From assembly GCF_023684385.1 (NCBI RefSeq), contig NZ_JAGSOJ010000002.1:806001-870000 (forward strand): a stretch of DNA of 64,000 nt. The letters are read 5' to 3'. A program made the translations under genes and the position numbers. The stretch's first letter is position 1. Each line of letters begins with the position of its first letter. Shown here in pieces: positions 1 to 9,251 of the stretch. The stretch is from Oceanirhabdus seepicola. GTDB taxonomy: Bacteria > Bacillota > Clostridia > Clostridiales > Clostridiaceae. A model generated the notes under the pieces. The model did not search any database. It was not told the DNA's origin and saw only the letters and a program-made list of their open reading frames with translations.

Positions 1-25
1 GCACTTAAATTTAAAAATAGATTTT

Positions 26-56
26 AAGGACAAACTATTGATAGTTTGTCCTTTTA
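26..56 (+). terminator. Intrinsic terminator upstream of clpB
   Basis: A perfect 12-bp stem (26-37 with 42-53) with a TTGA loop is followed by a T-rich run. It probably ends a transcription unit lying before the window. Confidence 0.75.
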
Positions 57-86
57 TTGCATTTAAATTCCAATTGGATGTATAAT
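57..86 (+). promoter_or_regulatory. Probable sigma-A promoter of clpB
   Basis: TTGCAT at 57-62 and a perfect TATAAT at 81-86 are separated by 18 bp, about 70 bp before the clpB start. I see neither a CIRCE inverted repeat nor a CtsR heptad repeat between promoter and gene, so the usual heat-shock repressor sites are not evident here. Confidence 0.5.
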
Positions 87-158
87 AGTAAGAAAGAATA
101 GAGAAGAAAGAATAAATTATGAAACGTAGAATATCTAATATGTTAAGGGGGTATTTAA

Positions 159-2753
159 ATGGATATTGAAAAATTAACCATGAGAGTTCAATCTGCCATA
201 GGAGAAGCACATAAATGTGCAGTAAATTATAATCATCAAGCTATGGACGATATACATATGTTTTATGCATTAATAAATCAAGAAGATGGACTTATTCCTA
301 ATATTTTCTCTAGAATGGGTTTAGATATAGATTTAATCATTAAAGAGAGTGAGAAGCAATTAAATAGCATGCCCAAAGTTCTAGGTGCTGGAGCAGAATC
401 TTCAGGGGTATATCCAACAAGAAGGTTTGAAAGTTTATTTTCAAAAGCAGAGGAGATTTCGAAACAGTTTAAGGACTCTTATGTCAGTGTTGAGCATGTA
501 ATATTAGCAATGTTCAAGATATGTAATAATGGACCGGTGGACAGAGTGTTTAAAGCTTTTAATATTACTAAAGATAAGTTTTTGGAAATATTGAATGAGG
601 TTAGAGGAAATCAACGAGTTGAAACCCAAGATCCAGAGGGAACTTATGAAGCCTTAGTAAAATATGGTCGTAACTTGGTACAGGAAGCAAGAAAACATAA
701 ATTAGATCCTGTAATTGGAAGAGATGATGAAATAAGAAGAGTTGTGAGAATACTATCAAGAAGGACAAAAAATAATCCAGTACTAATAGGTGAACCAGGG
801 GTAGGTAAAACGGCCATAGTAGAAGGTTTAGCTGAGAGAATTGTACGAGGGGATGTTCCAGAAGGATTAAAAGATAAAATTGTATTTTCATTAGATATGG
901 GTGCACTTATAGCAGGTGCAAAATTCAGAGGGGAATTTGAAGAGAGATTAAAAGCTGTATTAAAAGAAGTGGAGAGAAGCGAAGGAAAGATAATTTTATT
1001 TATTGATGAAATTCATACCATTGTTGGTGCTGGTAAAACTGATGGAGCTATGGATGCAGGTAACATAATAAAACCGATGTTAGCAAGAGGGGAATTAAAA
1101 TGTATTGGAGCTACAACTTTTGATGAATACAGAAAATATATTGAAAAAGACAAGGCGTTAGAAAGAAGATTTCAGAAAGTTGTTATTACAGAGCCTGCTG
1201 TTGATGAAACAATATCAATATTAAGAGGACTCAAGGAAAAATTTGAAATACATCATGGTATAAGAATTCATGATAATGCAATTGTAGCTGCTGCAAAATT
1301 ATCACATAGATATATTACCAATCGATTTCTCCCAGATAAGGCAATTGACCTCATTGATGAAGCTAGTGCTATGATTAGAACAGAAATAGATAGCCTTCCT
1401 ACAGAAATGGATCACGTGAGAAGAAAAATTTTTCAATTAGAAATTGAAAGAGAAGCCCTTTCTAAGGAAAAGGATGAGTATTCAAAAGATAGATTAGATA
1501 ATATTGAGAGAGAACTAAGTAACTTGCGTGATAAGGATAATGAACTTACTGCTAAATATGAAAAAGAGAAAAGTGCGATTCAAAAGGTAAGAGATATTAA
1601 AGAAGAGTTGGATAACCTGAAGGGTGAACTTGATAAAGCGGAAAGAGATTATGACTTAAACAAAGTTGCAGAATTTAAATATGGAATGATTCCTCAAATG
1701 GAAAAAGAACTTGAAGATGAAGAGAGTAAACTTAAAGGATATTTTGAAAATTCATTATTGAAACAAGAGGTTACAGAAAATGAGATTTCAGATATAGTAT
1801 CTAAGTGGACCGGAATTCCAGTATCTAAGTTGGTAGAAGGAGAAAGAGAAAAACTTCTGAAATTAGAGTCAATAATGAGGGAGAGAGTAATAGGACAAGA
1901 CGAAGCTGTTACAGCAGTGTCCAATGCAGTAATAAGAGCTAGAGCTGGATTAAAAGGGAAGAATAAGCCTATAGGTTCATTCATTTTCTTGGGTCCTACT
2001 GGTGTTGGAAAAACTCAACTTGCAAAGACTCTGACTACAGTACTATTTGATAGTGAGGATAACCTAATAAGGTTTGATATGTCTGAGTATATGGAGAAGT
2101 TTGCAGTAAGCAGATTAATTGGAGCACCTCCAGGATATATCGGATATGAAGAAGGTGGGCAATTAACAGAAGCTATTAGGAGAAATCCATATAGTGTTAT
2201 ATTGTTTGATGAGATCGAAAAGGCGCATGACGATGTGTTTAATATTTTTCTTCAGATTCTTGACGATGGTAGATTAACAGATAATAAAGGTAAAGTGATA
2301 GATTTTAAAAATTGCATAATTATAATGACATCAAACATAGGAAGTTCCTATCTCCTTAAAAATATAGATGGAGGAGAAATTGATAACAATATTAAAAATA
2401 ATGTTCTTAATGAGATGAAATTAAGGTTTAAACCAGAGTTTTTAAATAGATTAGATGATATAATACTTTTCAAAACTTTGAGTTTAGATGAAATTGAGAA
2501 GATAATTGAGATATTCTTAGAAAATATGAATGAAAAATTATCGGAAAGAGATATAACAATATCAGTTTCCCATGAGGCAAAGATGCTAATGGCTAAAGAA
2601 GGATATGACCCAACATATGGTGCGAGACCACTTCAGAGATATATTGAAAATACTCTGGAAACTCAAATAGCAAGAAAAATTATATCAAATGAAATCCGTC
2701 CCGGAATGAATATTACTGTAGAGTTACAGGATGGAGAGATAGTAATACTATAA
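159..2753 (+). CDS. clpB: ATP-dependent disaggregase chaperone ClpB
   Basis: ClpB is a ring-forming AAA+ ATPase that works with DnaK to pull apart aggregated proteins in the cytoplasm. The 864-residue protein has the family's normal length and order: an N-terminal Clp repeat domain (about 1-145), a first AAA module with Walker A GEPGVGKT near residue 212 and Walker [10 protein letters not shown], a long charged coiled-coil middle domain (about 400-520) that separates ClpB from ClpA/ClpC/ClpX types, and a second AAA module with GPTGVGKT near 615 and [11 protein letters not shown], ending in a D2-small domain. No IGF/L ClpP-binding loop is apparent, as expected for ClpB. The start is supported by an AAGGGGG ribosome binding site about 8 bp upstream. 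It is preceded by a terminator and its own promoter, so it is probably monocistronic. Confidence 0.97.
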   Translation: MDIEKLTMRVQSAIGEAHKCAVNYNHQAMDDIHMFYALINQEDGLIPNIFSRMGLDIDLIIKESEKQLNSMPKVLGAGAESSGVYPTRRFESLFSKAEEISKQFKDSYVSVEHVILAMFKICNNGPVDRVFKAFNITKDKFLEILNEVRGNQRVETQDPEGTYEALVKYGRNLVQEARKHKLDPVIGRDDEIRRVVRILSRRTKNNPVLIGEPGVGKTAIVEGLAERIVRGDVPEGLKDKIVFSLDMGALIAGAKFRGEFEERLKAVLKEVERSEGKIILFIDEIHTIVGAGKTDGAMDAGNIIKPMLARGELKCIGATTFDEYRKYIEKDKALERRFQKVVITEPAVDETISILRGLKEKFEIHHGIRIHDNAIVAAAKLSHRYITNRFLPDKAIDLIDEASAMIRTEIDSLPTEMDHVRRKIFQLEIEREALSKEKDEYSKDRLDNIERELSNLRDKDNELTAKYEKEKSAIQKVRDIKEELDNLKGELDKAERDYDLNKVAEFKYGMIPQMEKELEDEESKLKGYFENSLLKQEVTENEISDIVSKWTGIPVSKLVEGEREKLLKLESIMRERVIGQDEAVTAVSNAVIRARAGLKGKNKPIGSFIFLGPTGVGKTQLAKTLTTVLFDSEDNLIRFDMSEYMEKFAVSRLIGAPPGYIGYEEGGQLTEAIRRNPYSVILFDEIEKAHDDVFNIFLQILDDGRLTDNKGKVIDFKNCIIIMTSNIGSSYLLKNIDGGEIDNNIKNNVLNEMKLRFKPEFLNRLDDIILFKTLSLDEIEKIIEIFLENMNEKLSERDITISVSHEAKMLMAKEGYDPTYGARPLQRYIENTLETQIARKIISNEIRPGMNITVELQDGEIVIL

Positions 2754-2760
2754 AAAACAT

Positions 2761-3012
2761 AGTTGAGAGTGGAGAGTTGAGAATGGAGAACGATGGATGT
2801 TTCTGCCCTTAGGGGCAGAAACTACATTTTATTGTTTTAAGGATAATAGTATTTTACTCATTTTATCTACGATAAAATATTGTGTTTTAAATACAATGTT
2901 TCATCAAAATGAAACGAATAAAAACATCTTGTTTCTTTACCAATAAAATGTAGATTCTGACGAATGTCAGAATCATCCTACGTTCTCAACTCTCCACTCA
3001 CCACTCTCAACT
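2761..3012. repeat. R3 family palindromic repeat, full-length copy
   Basis: The gap between clpB and gatD is filled by a 252-bp nested palindrome. Its outer ends are inverted copies of a GAGAGTGGAGAGTTGAGAA-like sequence. Inside are matching pairs around a string of small hairpins: a GTTTCTGCC/GGCAGAAAC hairpin, ACATTTTATTG against CAATAAAATGT, TTTTATC/GATAAAA and TTTCAT/ATGAAA. Related copies occur at least six more times in the window. It lies between the convergent clpB and gatD genes and could serve as a terminator for both. Confidence 0.8.
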
Positions 3013-3052
3013 TCTTTTAAAGTTTTCAGTTTTAGACTTTTTCATGAAACCT

Positions 3053-3781
3053 TTAGTCTTTCTTTGTTTCTCTATTAATAATAAACTCTTTTGCTTTTAA
3101 TTCAATTGAATCATCAAGTGGTTCTAAAGATATATATTCATCATATTTATTGGACAAGGCAGCTGAGAGTAATCTATCTGCTAATTCAGGATTCTTGGAT
3201 AGAAGACTACCGTGAAAATAAGAACAGTATGTATTTTTGTAAATACATCCTTCATAACCATCTTCTCCATTATTACCATATCCTTTTATGACTTTTCCAA
3301 GTGGTTTTAAATCACCTATATAGGTCTTACCACTATGATTCTCAAATCCAACATATGTCTCGTTGTATTCTTCGTTATAAATCACTGTATTTCCGATGAA
3401 ACGGGTATCACCTCCATCAGTGTAAAGGTCTAATATATTTAATCCTTGAAGTTTTTCTCCTTCAGGAGTTGTATAATACTTTCCTAAAAGCTGATAACCA
3501 CCACAAATTGCTAAAAGAACCTTGTTATTTTCAATATAGTCTTTGATAGCTTCACGCTTACTCATTAAATCAGGGCTTACGATTCCCTGTTCAAAATCTT
3601 GCCCACCACCGAAGAATACTATATCACAATCATCCATTTTGAATTCGTCATTTAGTGATATATTATGAATTTTAACTGTTATATTTCTTTTTTGTGCTCT
3701 ATATTTCAATATAAGAATATTACCCAAATCACCATAAACGTTAAGTAAATCGGGATATAGATGACAGATATTTAATTCCAT
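3053..3781 (-). CDS. gatD: Lipid II isoglutaminyl synthase, glutaminase subunit GatD
   Basis: GatD releases ammonia from glutamine and passes it to MurT, which amidates D-glutamate in the peptidoglycan stem peptide of lipid II. The 242-residue protein is a class I glutamine amidotransferase of CobB/CobQ type. The catalytic cysteine sits in LLAICGGYQLLG and the histidine in YFHGSLL; an early MELNICHLYPDLLNVYGD segment is typical of GatD. An upstream in-frame start exists at 3820, but the AAAGGAGGG sequence 5 bp before the ATG at 3781 decides for the shorter form, which also matches the family length. It follows murT by 19 bp on the same strand, the standard murT-gatD operon. Confidence 0.94.
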   Translation of the reverse strand: MELNICHLYPDLLNVYGDLGNILILKYRAQKRNITVKIHNISLNDEFKMDDCDIVFFGGGQDFEQGIVSPDLMSKREAIKDYIENNKVLLAICGGYQLLGKYYTTPEGEKLQGLNILDLYTDGGDTRFIGNTVIYNEEYNETYVGFENHSGKTYIGDLKPLGKVIKGYGNNGEDGYEGCIYKNTYCSYFHGSLLSKNPELADRLLSAALSNKYDEYISLEPLDDSIELKAKEFIINRETKKD

Positions 3782-3800
3782 ACAAACCCTCCTTTTATCT

Positions 3801-5162
3801 TTATTCCCATAATTTATCAATAAAGTTCTTTGATTGAAAATATTTTCGTAATGAGGTCATTGCAGTATATGTCGCAAAAATATAGAATATATCGCTTTGA
3901 GATTCTTCAATATTTTTAAGTAACATATCATAATTTTCACATATGCTATTAGAGTCAATATCAAGTCCACTAATTTTTAGTCTTGTAGCCATATCATAAG
4001 CTCTTATTCCACCAACAGAGATATGTTTGATATCGTTATTTGAAAGGGATTCGAATTTAACATCCCAAATCCAAGAAACGTCTCTTCCATCAGCATAATT
4101 ATCATTTAACAGAAAAGCACATGATTTCATTCTGTTATCTAATCCAAGAACATTTATTGCCTCGTTATATCCAGCGGGATTTTTTACTAAGAATATTTTA
4201 ACTTCTTTACCATTAATATTTATAACCTCTTGTCTACCAAATGAACTCTTAGACGTTTGAAGAGCTGTAACAATATCTTCAGATGGAATATTCAACTGAG
4301 CGCAAACAGAATAGGCACATAGGGCGTTATAGATGTTATATATTCCACTTTGATTAATAAACATTTCTACACCGTTTATTGTGAAAGAAGTACCTTTATA
4401 ATCCTTATTAAGTATATTATCTACAGCATAATCTAAACTTGAGCGTTTGTATGAACAATTAGTACAATAAAAATCTCCAAGATGATTATAAGTGATAAAG
4501 TTATAAGAATATTCTTTTTGGCAATTCTTGCAAAATTTAGCTTCTGCATTTATATCTACATTTTTTATTCCAGTATCATGCGTGAAACCAAAATATGTAC
4601 ATTTATTATCAACTTTAAGATTTCCTAGAAGAGGTTCATCTCCATTAAGTAGAAGATTAGTGGAAGGAGAATGATTAATACCTTCAAGGATTTTTTCAAG
4701 CGTTGTATATACCTCGCCAAATCTATCTAATTGGTCTTTAAAGAGATTGGTAACGGTTATTATTTCAGGTGAAATAACTGGAGTAATGAATTTAACATTA
4801 GCTTCATCTACTTCTATAACAGCAAATCTTTCTTTTTCTTTATTAAAGAATCTATAATTTTTAATAAAACAAGCTACAATACCAGTAAGCATATTAGCAC
4901 CAGACGCATTGGTAATAACTTTCTTCCCACTTTTTTTAAGAACGTTATAAATCATACTAGTAGTAGTAGTTTTACCATTTGTACCCGTAACTAATATAAC
5001 TTTATACCCCTTTGTTACATGTTTTAATATTTTATTATCTAACTTCAAAGCAACTTTTCCCGGGAAATTAGTCCCGCCTTTAAGTAATTTTTCACATAAG
5101 AATAATGTGGCCTTTGAAATGACGATACTAAAAATTGATTTTAAATTAATCGTAAACACCAC
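3801..5162 (-). CDS. murT: Lipid II isoglutaminyl synthase, Mur-ligase subunit MurT
   Basis: MurT is the ATP-dependent ligase half of the MurT-GatD complex acting on lipid II at the inner face of the membrane. The 453 residues show a Mur ligase central domain with the P-loop VTGTNGKTTTT near residue 60, the substrate-linked VIEVDEANV segment, a four-cysteine zinc-ribbon insertion (CKNCQ...CTNC, about residues 212-242) characteristic of MurT, and the C-terminal DUF1727 region that binds GatD. The start is uncertain. Two adjacent GTG codons at 5162 and 5159 lie very close to an AAAGGG motif, and an ATT about 10 bp further in has better spacing. The gene is followed directly by gatD. It begins just after a short R3 repeat. 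Confidence 0.93.
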   Translation of the reverse strand: MVFTINLKSIFSIVISKATLFLCEKLLKGGTNFPGKVALKLDNKILKHVTKGYKVILVTGTNGKTTTTSMIYNVLKKSGKKVITNASGANMLTGIVACFIKNYRFFNKEKERFAVIEVDEANVKFITPVISPEIITVTNLFKDQLDRFGEVYTTLEKILEGINHSPSTNLLLNGDEPLLGNLKVDNKCTYFGFTHDTGIKNVDINAEAKFCKNCQKEYSYNFITYNHLGDFYCTNCSYKRSSLDYAVDNILNKDYKGTSFTINGVEMFINQSGIYNIYNALCAYSVCAQLNIPSEDIVTALQTSKSSFGRQEVININGKEVKIFLVKNPAGYNEAINVLGLDNRMKSCAFLLNDNYADGRDVSWIWDVKFESLSNNDIKHISVGGIRAYDMATRLKISGLDIDSNSICENYDMLLKNIEESQSDIFYIFATYTAMTSLRKYFQSKNFIDKLWE

Positions 5163-5171
5163 CCTTTAAAC

Positions 5172-5247
5172 TAATGGATAATTGATAATGAGGGATGTTT
5201 TGCTATGCAAAACTACATTTTCAATTATCCATTATACATTTGTTTTT
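5172..5247. repeat. R3 family repeat, short form
   Basis: A 76-bp palindrome whose ends are inverted (TAATGGATAATTGATAATG against CAATTATCCATTA), with the family's inner GATGTTTTGC/GCAAAACTACATTT hairpin. It keeps both ends of the R3 element but has lost the middle. It lies in the murT-capA gap. Confidence 0.7.
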
Positions 5248-5283
5248 CTTATATATTATACCCTCAGTAAGAGAAGAAGTAAA

Positions 5284-6447
5284 TCATACCCCTTTAGTTT
5301 CATCAGATGAGGTTTCTGTAAATATATTTATCAAGTCATCAGATAATTCGAAAGGCATATCAGGAGAAATATCTCCTAAAAAATGAAAGAAACCTTCTCT
5401 ATCTTCAGGTGATTCCATAATTGTTGGACGAAAATCATTAATAGAGTCAGAAGAAGATATATAAGCTGGTATTATTTTAAAATAAGAAGAAAAATTATTA
5501 TCGTTATTTTGGGCTAATTTTATTTGGAGAATAAACGTCCTTTTATCTCTAGGGTTAGAATTTCCTCCAAAACAGAAATTTCCTAGACTATATGCGATTA
5601 AACGATCTTTATAAATTTCCATACTTTGTACAACATGAGGATGATGTCCGATTACGAAATCAGCACCACTATCTATTGCAGAGTGAGCTACCAGTTTCTG
5701 ATCACCGATAGGTACATGTCTCCCTTCAAGACCCCAATGGAAATTAGCAATAACAATGAAACCTTCTTGTTTAAGAGAACTTATTTCTTTTTTCATAGTT
5801 TCAATACTGATAGTATCTAGCCAACCTTTATATCCAATAAAAGCTAGTTTGTAGTCTTTTATATCTGTTTTATAAACCTCACCTAAACCAAAATGTTTAA
5901 TACCTTCATCATCTAAGGTATTTTTAGTATCAATAAAACCTTTATTTAAAAAATCTAATGAATGATTATTTGCTAGATTAACAGCTTCAATACTTCCAGC
6001 AGTAAGTATTGAACTATACTCAGGTGGTCCTTTGAAGGTGAATTTTTTAAAAGCTCGTAAATTGGAAGTTGTTAAAGTTCCTTCAAAATTAGCAATAGTT
6101 AAATCATCCTTTTCAAAAACATGAGATACATTAGAAAAGAAATAATTAGGATCCTTCTCCACATCCTCATATTTTTGATGAAAAGTATTATAACTGAAAT
6201 TAGGATCACTTCCTAATGTGCAATCTCCTATGAATGTTAATAATAAATCAGTAGATGAAGTATCAGCTGATTCGTCAAAGGTTACTTTATTACCGTATAA
6301 ATTATCATTTTCAGTACCATGATCACTTGAAATATCATTGCTATACTTATTTTTTGAATAACCATATAAAATACAACCTAATGAAAATGATATAACACAT
6401 ATAATTAAAATTGAGGAAAATAATGATTTCTTGTATGTTTTTCTCAT
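5284..6447 (-). CDS. CapA family protein (poly-gamma-glutamate capsule synthesis-like metallophosphatase fold)
   Basis: A 387-residue membrane-anchored protein of the CapA/PGA_cap family. An N-terminal transmembrane helix (about residues 11-30) is followed by a low-complexity linker and a calcineurin-like metallophosphatase domain. Motifs visible in order are FIGDCTLG, NFEGTLT, LANNHSLDF, FHWGLEGRH, IGHHPHVVQS and YSLGNF, carrying the metal-binding Asp, Asn and His residues. In Bacillus, CapA belongs to the poly-gamma-glutamate export complex. Here no capB, capC or capE is adjacent, so the role is open: many clostridial CapA-like proteins stand alone and may act on cell-surface polymers. The start at 6447 has AAGGAG 7 bp upstream; a longer in-frame start at 6468 has no ribosome binding site. 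Confidence 0.87.
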   Translation of the reverse strand: MRKTYKKSLFSSILIICVISFSLGCILYGYSKNKYSNDISSDHGTENDNLYGNKVTFDESADTSSTDLLLTFIGDCTLGSDPNFSYNTFHQKYEDVEKDPNYFFSNVSHVFEKDDLTIANFEGTLTTSNLRAFKKFTFKGPPEYSSILTAGSIEAVNLANNHSLDFLNKGFIDTKNTLDDEGIKHFGLGEVYKTDIKDYKLAFIGYKGWLDTISIETMKKEISSLKQEGFIVIANFHWGLEGRHVPIGDQKLVAHSAIDSGADFVIGHHPHVVQSMEIYKDRLIAYSLGNFCFGGNSNPRDKRTFILQIKLAQNNDNNFSSYFKIIPAYISSSDSINDFRPTIMESPEDREGFFHFLGDISPDMPFELSDDLINIFTETSSDETKGV

Positions 6448-6767
6448 GAAATAACTCCTTTGATACATACTTATGACTCTAGAAATTTTTCATCACAGTA
6501 GTATTTTGTTTATAATCAATATTTTATATGTTTAAATTGGACATGTCTATAGAGTTATTATTTAGTTAATAAATTATTCAACATATAAAAGTGGATTTAA
6601 TGGCGTTTTTTTGATAAAATTAAAGTATTGATTAGAATTTGAAGAGTTATTTGTTTAGAATGTAATATTTTTTACTCTATAGGAAATTATAAATTCATGA
6701 ATCTGTAGATAAGTTATTGATTTGAACAACTATTTCAATGAAAGTGATTTTTTATAGAGTAAAAAAA
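6448..6767. other. AT-rich intergenic region with a 5' repeat end
   Basis: About 320 bp without a gene between the divergent capA-like and TPR genes. The left part holds the capA ribosome binding site and presumably promoters for both sides, none clear enough to place. At 6669-6767 a segment is bounded by inverted TTTTTTACTCTATA and TATAGAGTAAAAAA ends. Its inner GAATCTGTAGATAAGTTATTGA is repeated almost exactly at 20018-20040 (family R5). Confidence 0.5.
6669..6767. repeat. R5 repeat, copy 1
   Basis: A segment of about 99 bp with 14-bp inverted ends. Roughly 50 bp of its left half is shared with 19990-20045, including the GAATCTGT(A/G)GATAAG core. The function is unknown. Confidence 0.5.
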
Positions 6768-6768
6768 T

Positions 6769-6876
6769 GAAGGGGTTGTAGGGGAAGTATTTCCCCTGCC
6801 GGTTCAAGGAAGGGGCTCAGCAACGATAGTTGCGTCGAGGGGAACCATAGGGTTCCCTAGCGAAGCGCGAAGCGCC
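6769..6876 (+). repeat. R2 GC-rich multi-hairpin element, copy A
   Basis: A 108-bp block far richer in G and C than its surroundings, nearly identical to 10971-11078. It folds into four consecutive hairpins: AGGGGAA/TTTCCCCT, GCAAC-gata-GTTGC, GGGAACC/GGGTTCCC and GCGC-gaa-GCGC. The last is followed by CTTTTTT, so this copy could act as an intrinsic terminator on the plus strand. Stems 2 and 4 differ from copy B by changes on both sides that keep pairing. It lies 38 bp before the TPR gene. Confidence 0.75.
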
Positions 6877-6914
6877 TTTTTTATAGATGAGTTTAAATTT
6901 GAGGAGTTGAGTTT

Positions 6915-8780
6915 ATGAAAATGAAGTTCAAGGAGATGAAAATGGCTATTCTTGGAATAGGTGCTGCGCTATGCATTACAATTCCTTTGGCTATGAGTAA
7001 TAGCGATAAGAGTAAAGATAATAACAGTATGAATTTAAATACAGCAGAAGGAATTTTATTACAAAAGGAAAGTATTGATAAAATAATAGATCAAAAAAAT
7101 ATAAAAGAAAATACAAAAGATTTTTTATCACCGATTTGGAACTTGGAAATGGGTAAAGTGGCATATGAAAATAATGATAAAGATGGTGGGAATAAATATT
7201 TAACTAAGGCATTAGAAGGGGAATACATTGAAAGTGAAGTTGCTAATGAAATAGTATTAACATATTTTTTTAATGGTGAATACTACAGAAGTTTAGAGGT
7301 AGGGGAAAAATTACTTGATAGATATGAAGATGATATTCAACTACATAAAACAATGATAATGGTTTATTTATATAATGGAGTTAATGAAAAAGCAATTGAT
7401 TTAATAAATAAACTTGGAATTTCAGTTAAGTATAATTTGAGTTTATTGAATCCAGTTAGAGAATATAAAACATTATCTCCAACAGAAAAATCTCAAAAGT
7501 TAGCAGAGCTTGCAGAGATGTATTATTTGATTGGGAAAGAAGAAAAAGCTATTGTGACATTAGAACAAGCATGGAAGTATGATTATGATAATTATAAAGT
7601 ATATGATGTATTATCAAGGATGGCTACAGATAATAGAGAGAATACATTAAAAAATATTTCCAGAAGACAAGTAGATGTTCAAACTGAACAGGAAAACAAT
7701 AAAGGATTAGTTTACAATGAAAATATGTACAAGATGTGGTTGGCTAAAATATATTCACTTAGTAGTAAATCATCTGAGGATGCAATATATTTAATAAGTA
7801 AATTAGAAGAAAAATATGAAGATTCTATTAATCTAAAGAGAATTAAAGCGACAACATTACTATTAAATGGTGAAACAGAAAAAGCAATGGAAGAGTTAGA
7901 TAAGTTGGTAAAAGGGAATGAAAATGATTTTACAACACATTATACAGCTTCAATTATGCATTATTTAACTGGTAATTATGATAAAGCACTTGATGAGGCT
8001 GAAAAGACACTAGAATTGAATAAAGACTATGAAGATGTTTATGGGGTTTTATTACCTAAAATTTATACAGAGTTGGGACAAGTTGAGGATGTTGAAAAAT
8101 ATTTTAAGAAAAGTATAGAGAAGAATCCTATTTCTGTATCTAATATAATTTTTATGGGATCATATTATGATAAAAGTGGAGAGAATGAAAAGGCTCTATA
8201 TTATTATGATTTAGCAAAGGCTATAAGTCCTGAAAATTTTGAAGTAAGATATAAAATAGCATCAACATATATTAGTATGGCTGAGAAGTTAAGTTATGAT
8301 ATATATAATAAAGATGATGTTACTGATAGAGAGAGAGAAATGGTTACTGAGTACTATAGTAGTGCTTTGAAATCTGTTTACAAGAGTATTGAACTTACAG
8401 AAGATGAGCCTATAGCAAAATATTATAGGATGGCCAGTATTTTGCATATGAAACTAGGGGATTCAGAAAAAGCTTATAAATATATTAAACAAGCTTATTA
8501 TTTGGATGAAGATGATATACTTACTCTAAATAATGCTGGAGTATTCCATATACTTATGAATGATGATACTTTTGAGGAAGATGAAAATGATGATAGGATA
8601 CAAAAAGGTGTTTATAATTTGATGAAGGCTTATAAAGGAATAAATGATGATTATGACGAGGAAGTAATTGAAGTAATTACAAAGAATTACAAAATTGGAG
8701 AAGAATTCGCTGAGAAATTCAAAAATGCAGATGATAATGAAGTAATTGAGTTGCCAAAAGGGTTCCAACTACTATATTAA
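6915..8780 (+). CDS. Membrane-anchored TPR repeat protein
   Basis: A 621-residue protein with an N-terminal hydrophobic segment (about residues 10-28) that looks like a signal anchor, then a long run of tetratricopeptide-like helical pairs. Clear TPR units include the stretches around ALYYYDLAKAISPENFEVRY and DKALDEAEKTLELNKDYEDV. No enzymatic domain is visible. TPR arrays serve protein-protein contacts, so an extracytoplasmic scaffold role is the most that can be inferred. The ATG at 6915 has GAGGAG 10 bp upstream. The gene is flanked by repeats on both sides (R2 before, R1 four bases after the stop) and appears monocistronic. Confidence 0.75.
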   Translation: MKMKFKEMKMAILGIGAALCITIPLAMSNSDKSKDNNSMNLNTAEGILLQKESIDKIIDQKNIKENTKDFLSPIWNLEMGKVAYENNDKDGGNKYLTKALEGEYIESEVANEIVLTYFFNGEYYRSLEVGEKLLDRYEDDIQLHKTMIMVYLYNGVNEKAIDLINKLGISVKYNLSLLNPVREYKTLSPTEKSQKLAELAEMYYLIGKEEKAIVTLEQAWKYDYDNYKVYDVLSRMATDNRENTLKNISRRQVDVQTEQENNKGLVYNENMYKMWLAKIYSLSSKSSEDAIYLISKLEEKYEDSINLKRIKATTLLLNGETEKAMEELDKLVKGNENDFTTHYTASIMHYLTGNYDKALDEAEKTLELNKDYEDVYGVLLPKIYTELGQVEDVEKYFKKSIEKNPISVSNIIFMGSYYDKSGENEKALYYYDLAKAISPENFEVRYKIASTYISMAEKLSYDIYNKDDVTDREREMVTEYYSSALKSVYKSIELTEDEPIAKYYRMASILHMKLGDSEKAYKYIKQAYYLDEDDILTLNNAGVFHILMNDDTFEEDENDDRIQKGVYNLMKAYKGINDDYDEEVIEVITKNYKIGEEFAEKFKNADDNEVIELPKGFQLLY

Positions 8781-8784
8781 ATAA

Positions 8785-8944
8785 AGGCAAGTTCAAATAA
8801 ATAACAAGTCAGTATACTCGTCTATTTTACAAACTACTTCATCCTTGGAACCCGCTGAGAGAACAACTATCAGCGGAACCCAACTCTTCGTACTTTGTAA
8901 AATATACTTCGTATCTTTGACTTGTTATTTATTTTCACATGCCT
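8785..8944. repeat. R1 160-bp near-palindromic element, copy A
   Basis: Starts AGGCAAGT and ends with the inverted ACATGCCT. The ends share a 17-bp AAATAAATAACAAGTCA in inverted orientation and the whole element can fold into one long hairpin, with a CCGCTGA/TCAGCGG inner stem. The copy at 57344-57503 has the same length with about seven differences. It has no coding capacity and resembles a non-autonomous (MITE-like) element. It begins 4 bp after the stop of the TPR gene. Confidence 0.85.
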
Positions 8945-8945
8945 A

Positions 8946-8993
8946 ATATTGAAAAAAGACAGATGAAATATTTCATCTGTCTTTTTTCAATAT
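8946..8993. terminator. 48-bp perfect palindrome, bidirectional terminator
   Basis: A loopless perfect palindrome centred between 8969 and 8970. Each arm carries a GACAGATGAAAT stem flanked by an A6/T6 tract, so it can form an intrinsic terminator hairpin in either direction. Confidence 0.75.
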
Positions 8994-9084
8994 AATGGTA
9001 TAAAATGTCACTTAATATGGGAAGAGAATTCCATTTATAAAGTAAGATATAAACAGTAAGAAGATAAAATTTAACCTATTGTGT

Positions 9085-9122
9085 GTCATATAAATGTAAA
9101 TAGTAGGTCATATATATGTAAA
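9085..9122 (+). promoter_or_regulatory. Direct repeat upstream of pckA, possible operator
   Basis: GTCATATAAATGTAAA at 9085-9100 recurs as GTCATATATATGTAAA at 9107-9122, a 22-bp period (about two helical turns), directly upstream of the likely pckA promoter. Paired sites on one helix face suggest a cooperative regulator, but I do not recognise the motif. Confidence 0.4.
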
Positions 9123-9137
9123 ATATGAAAATAATAC

Positions 9138-9165
9138 TTGATTTTTTTTATAAATGATGTATCAT
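9138..9165 (+). promoter_or_regulatory. Probable pckA promoter
   Basis: TTGATT at 9138-9143 and TATCAT at 9160-9165 are separated by 16 bp. The transcript would start near 9172, about 80 bases before the pckA start codon. Confidence 0.4.
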
Positions 9166-9251
9166 AATTGTAGGAGTAATAATTCCAGGTAAAGGTAAAG
9201 CAGTTGAATAAGGGGGGGAAATCACCTGATGTATTTCAGGGGGATGTGCTT

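Noticed and set aside
81..158. CIRCE or CtsR operator before clpB
   Set aside because: I looked for the TTAGCACTC-N9-GAGTGCTAA repeat and the AGGTCAAA-type direct repeat and found neither.
5626..5820. Various open frames opposite longer genes (for example 5626-5820, 21374-21580, 45061-45327)
   Set aside because: They are antisense shadows of clearly coding genes with no binding sites and no family resemblance.
8785..8944. CRISPR repeat or attachment site
   Set aside because: The element is a single hairpin copy with long inverted ends, not a series of short repeats with spacers, and no integrase is nearby.
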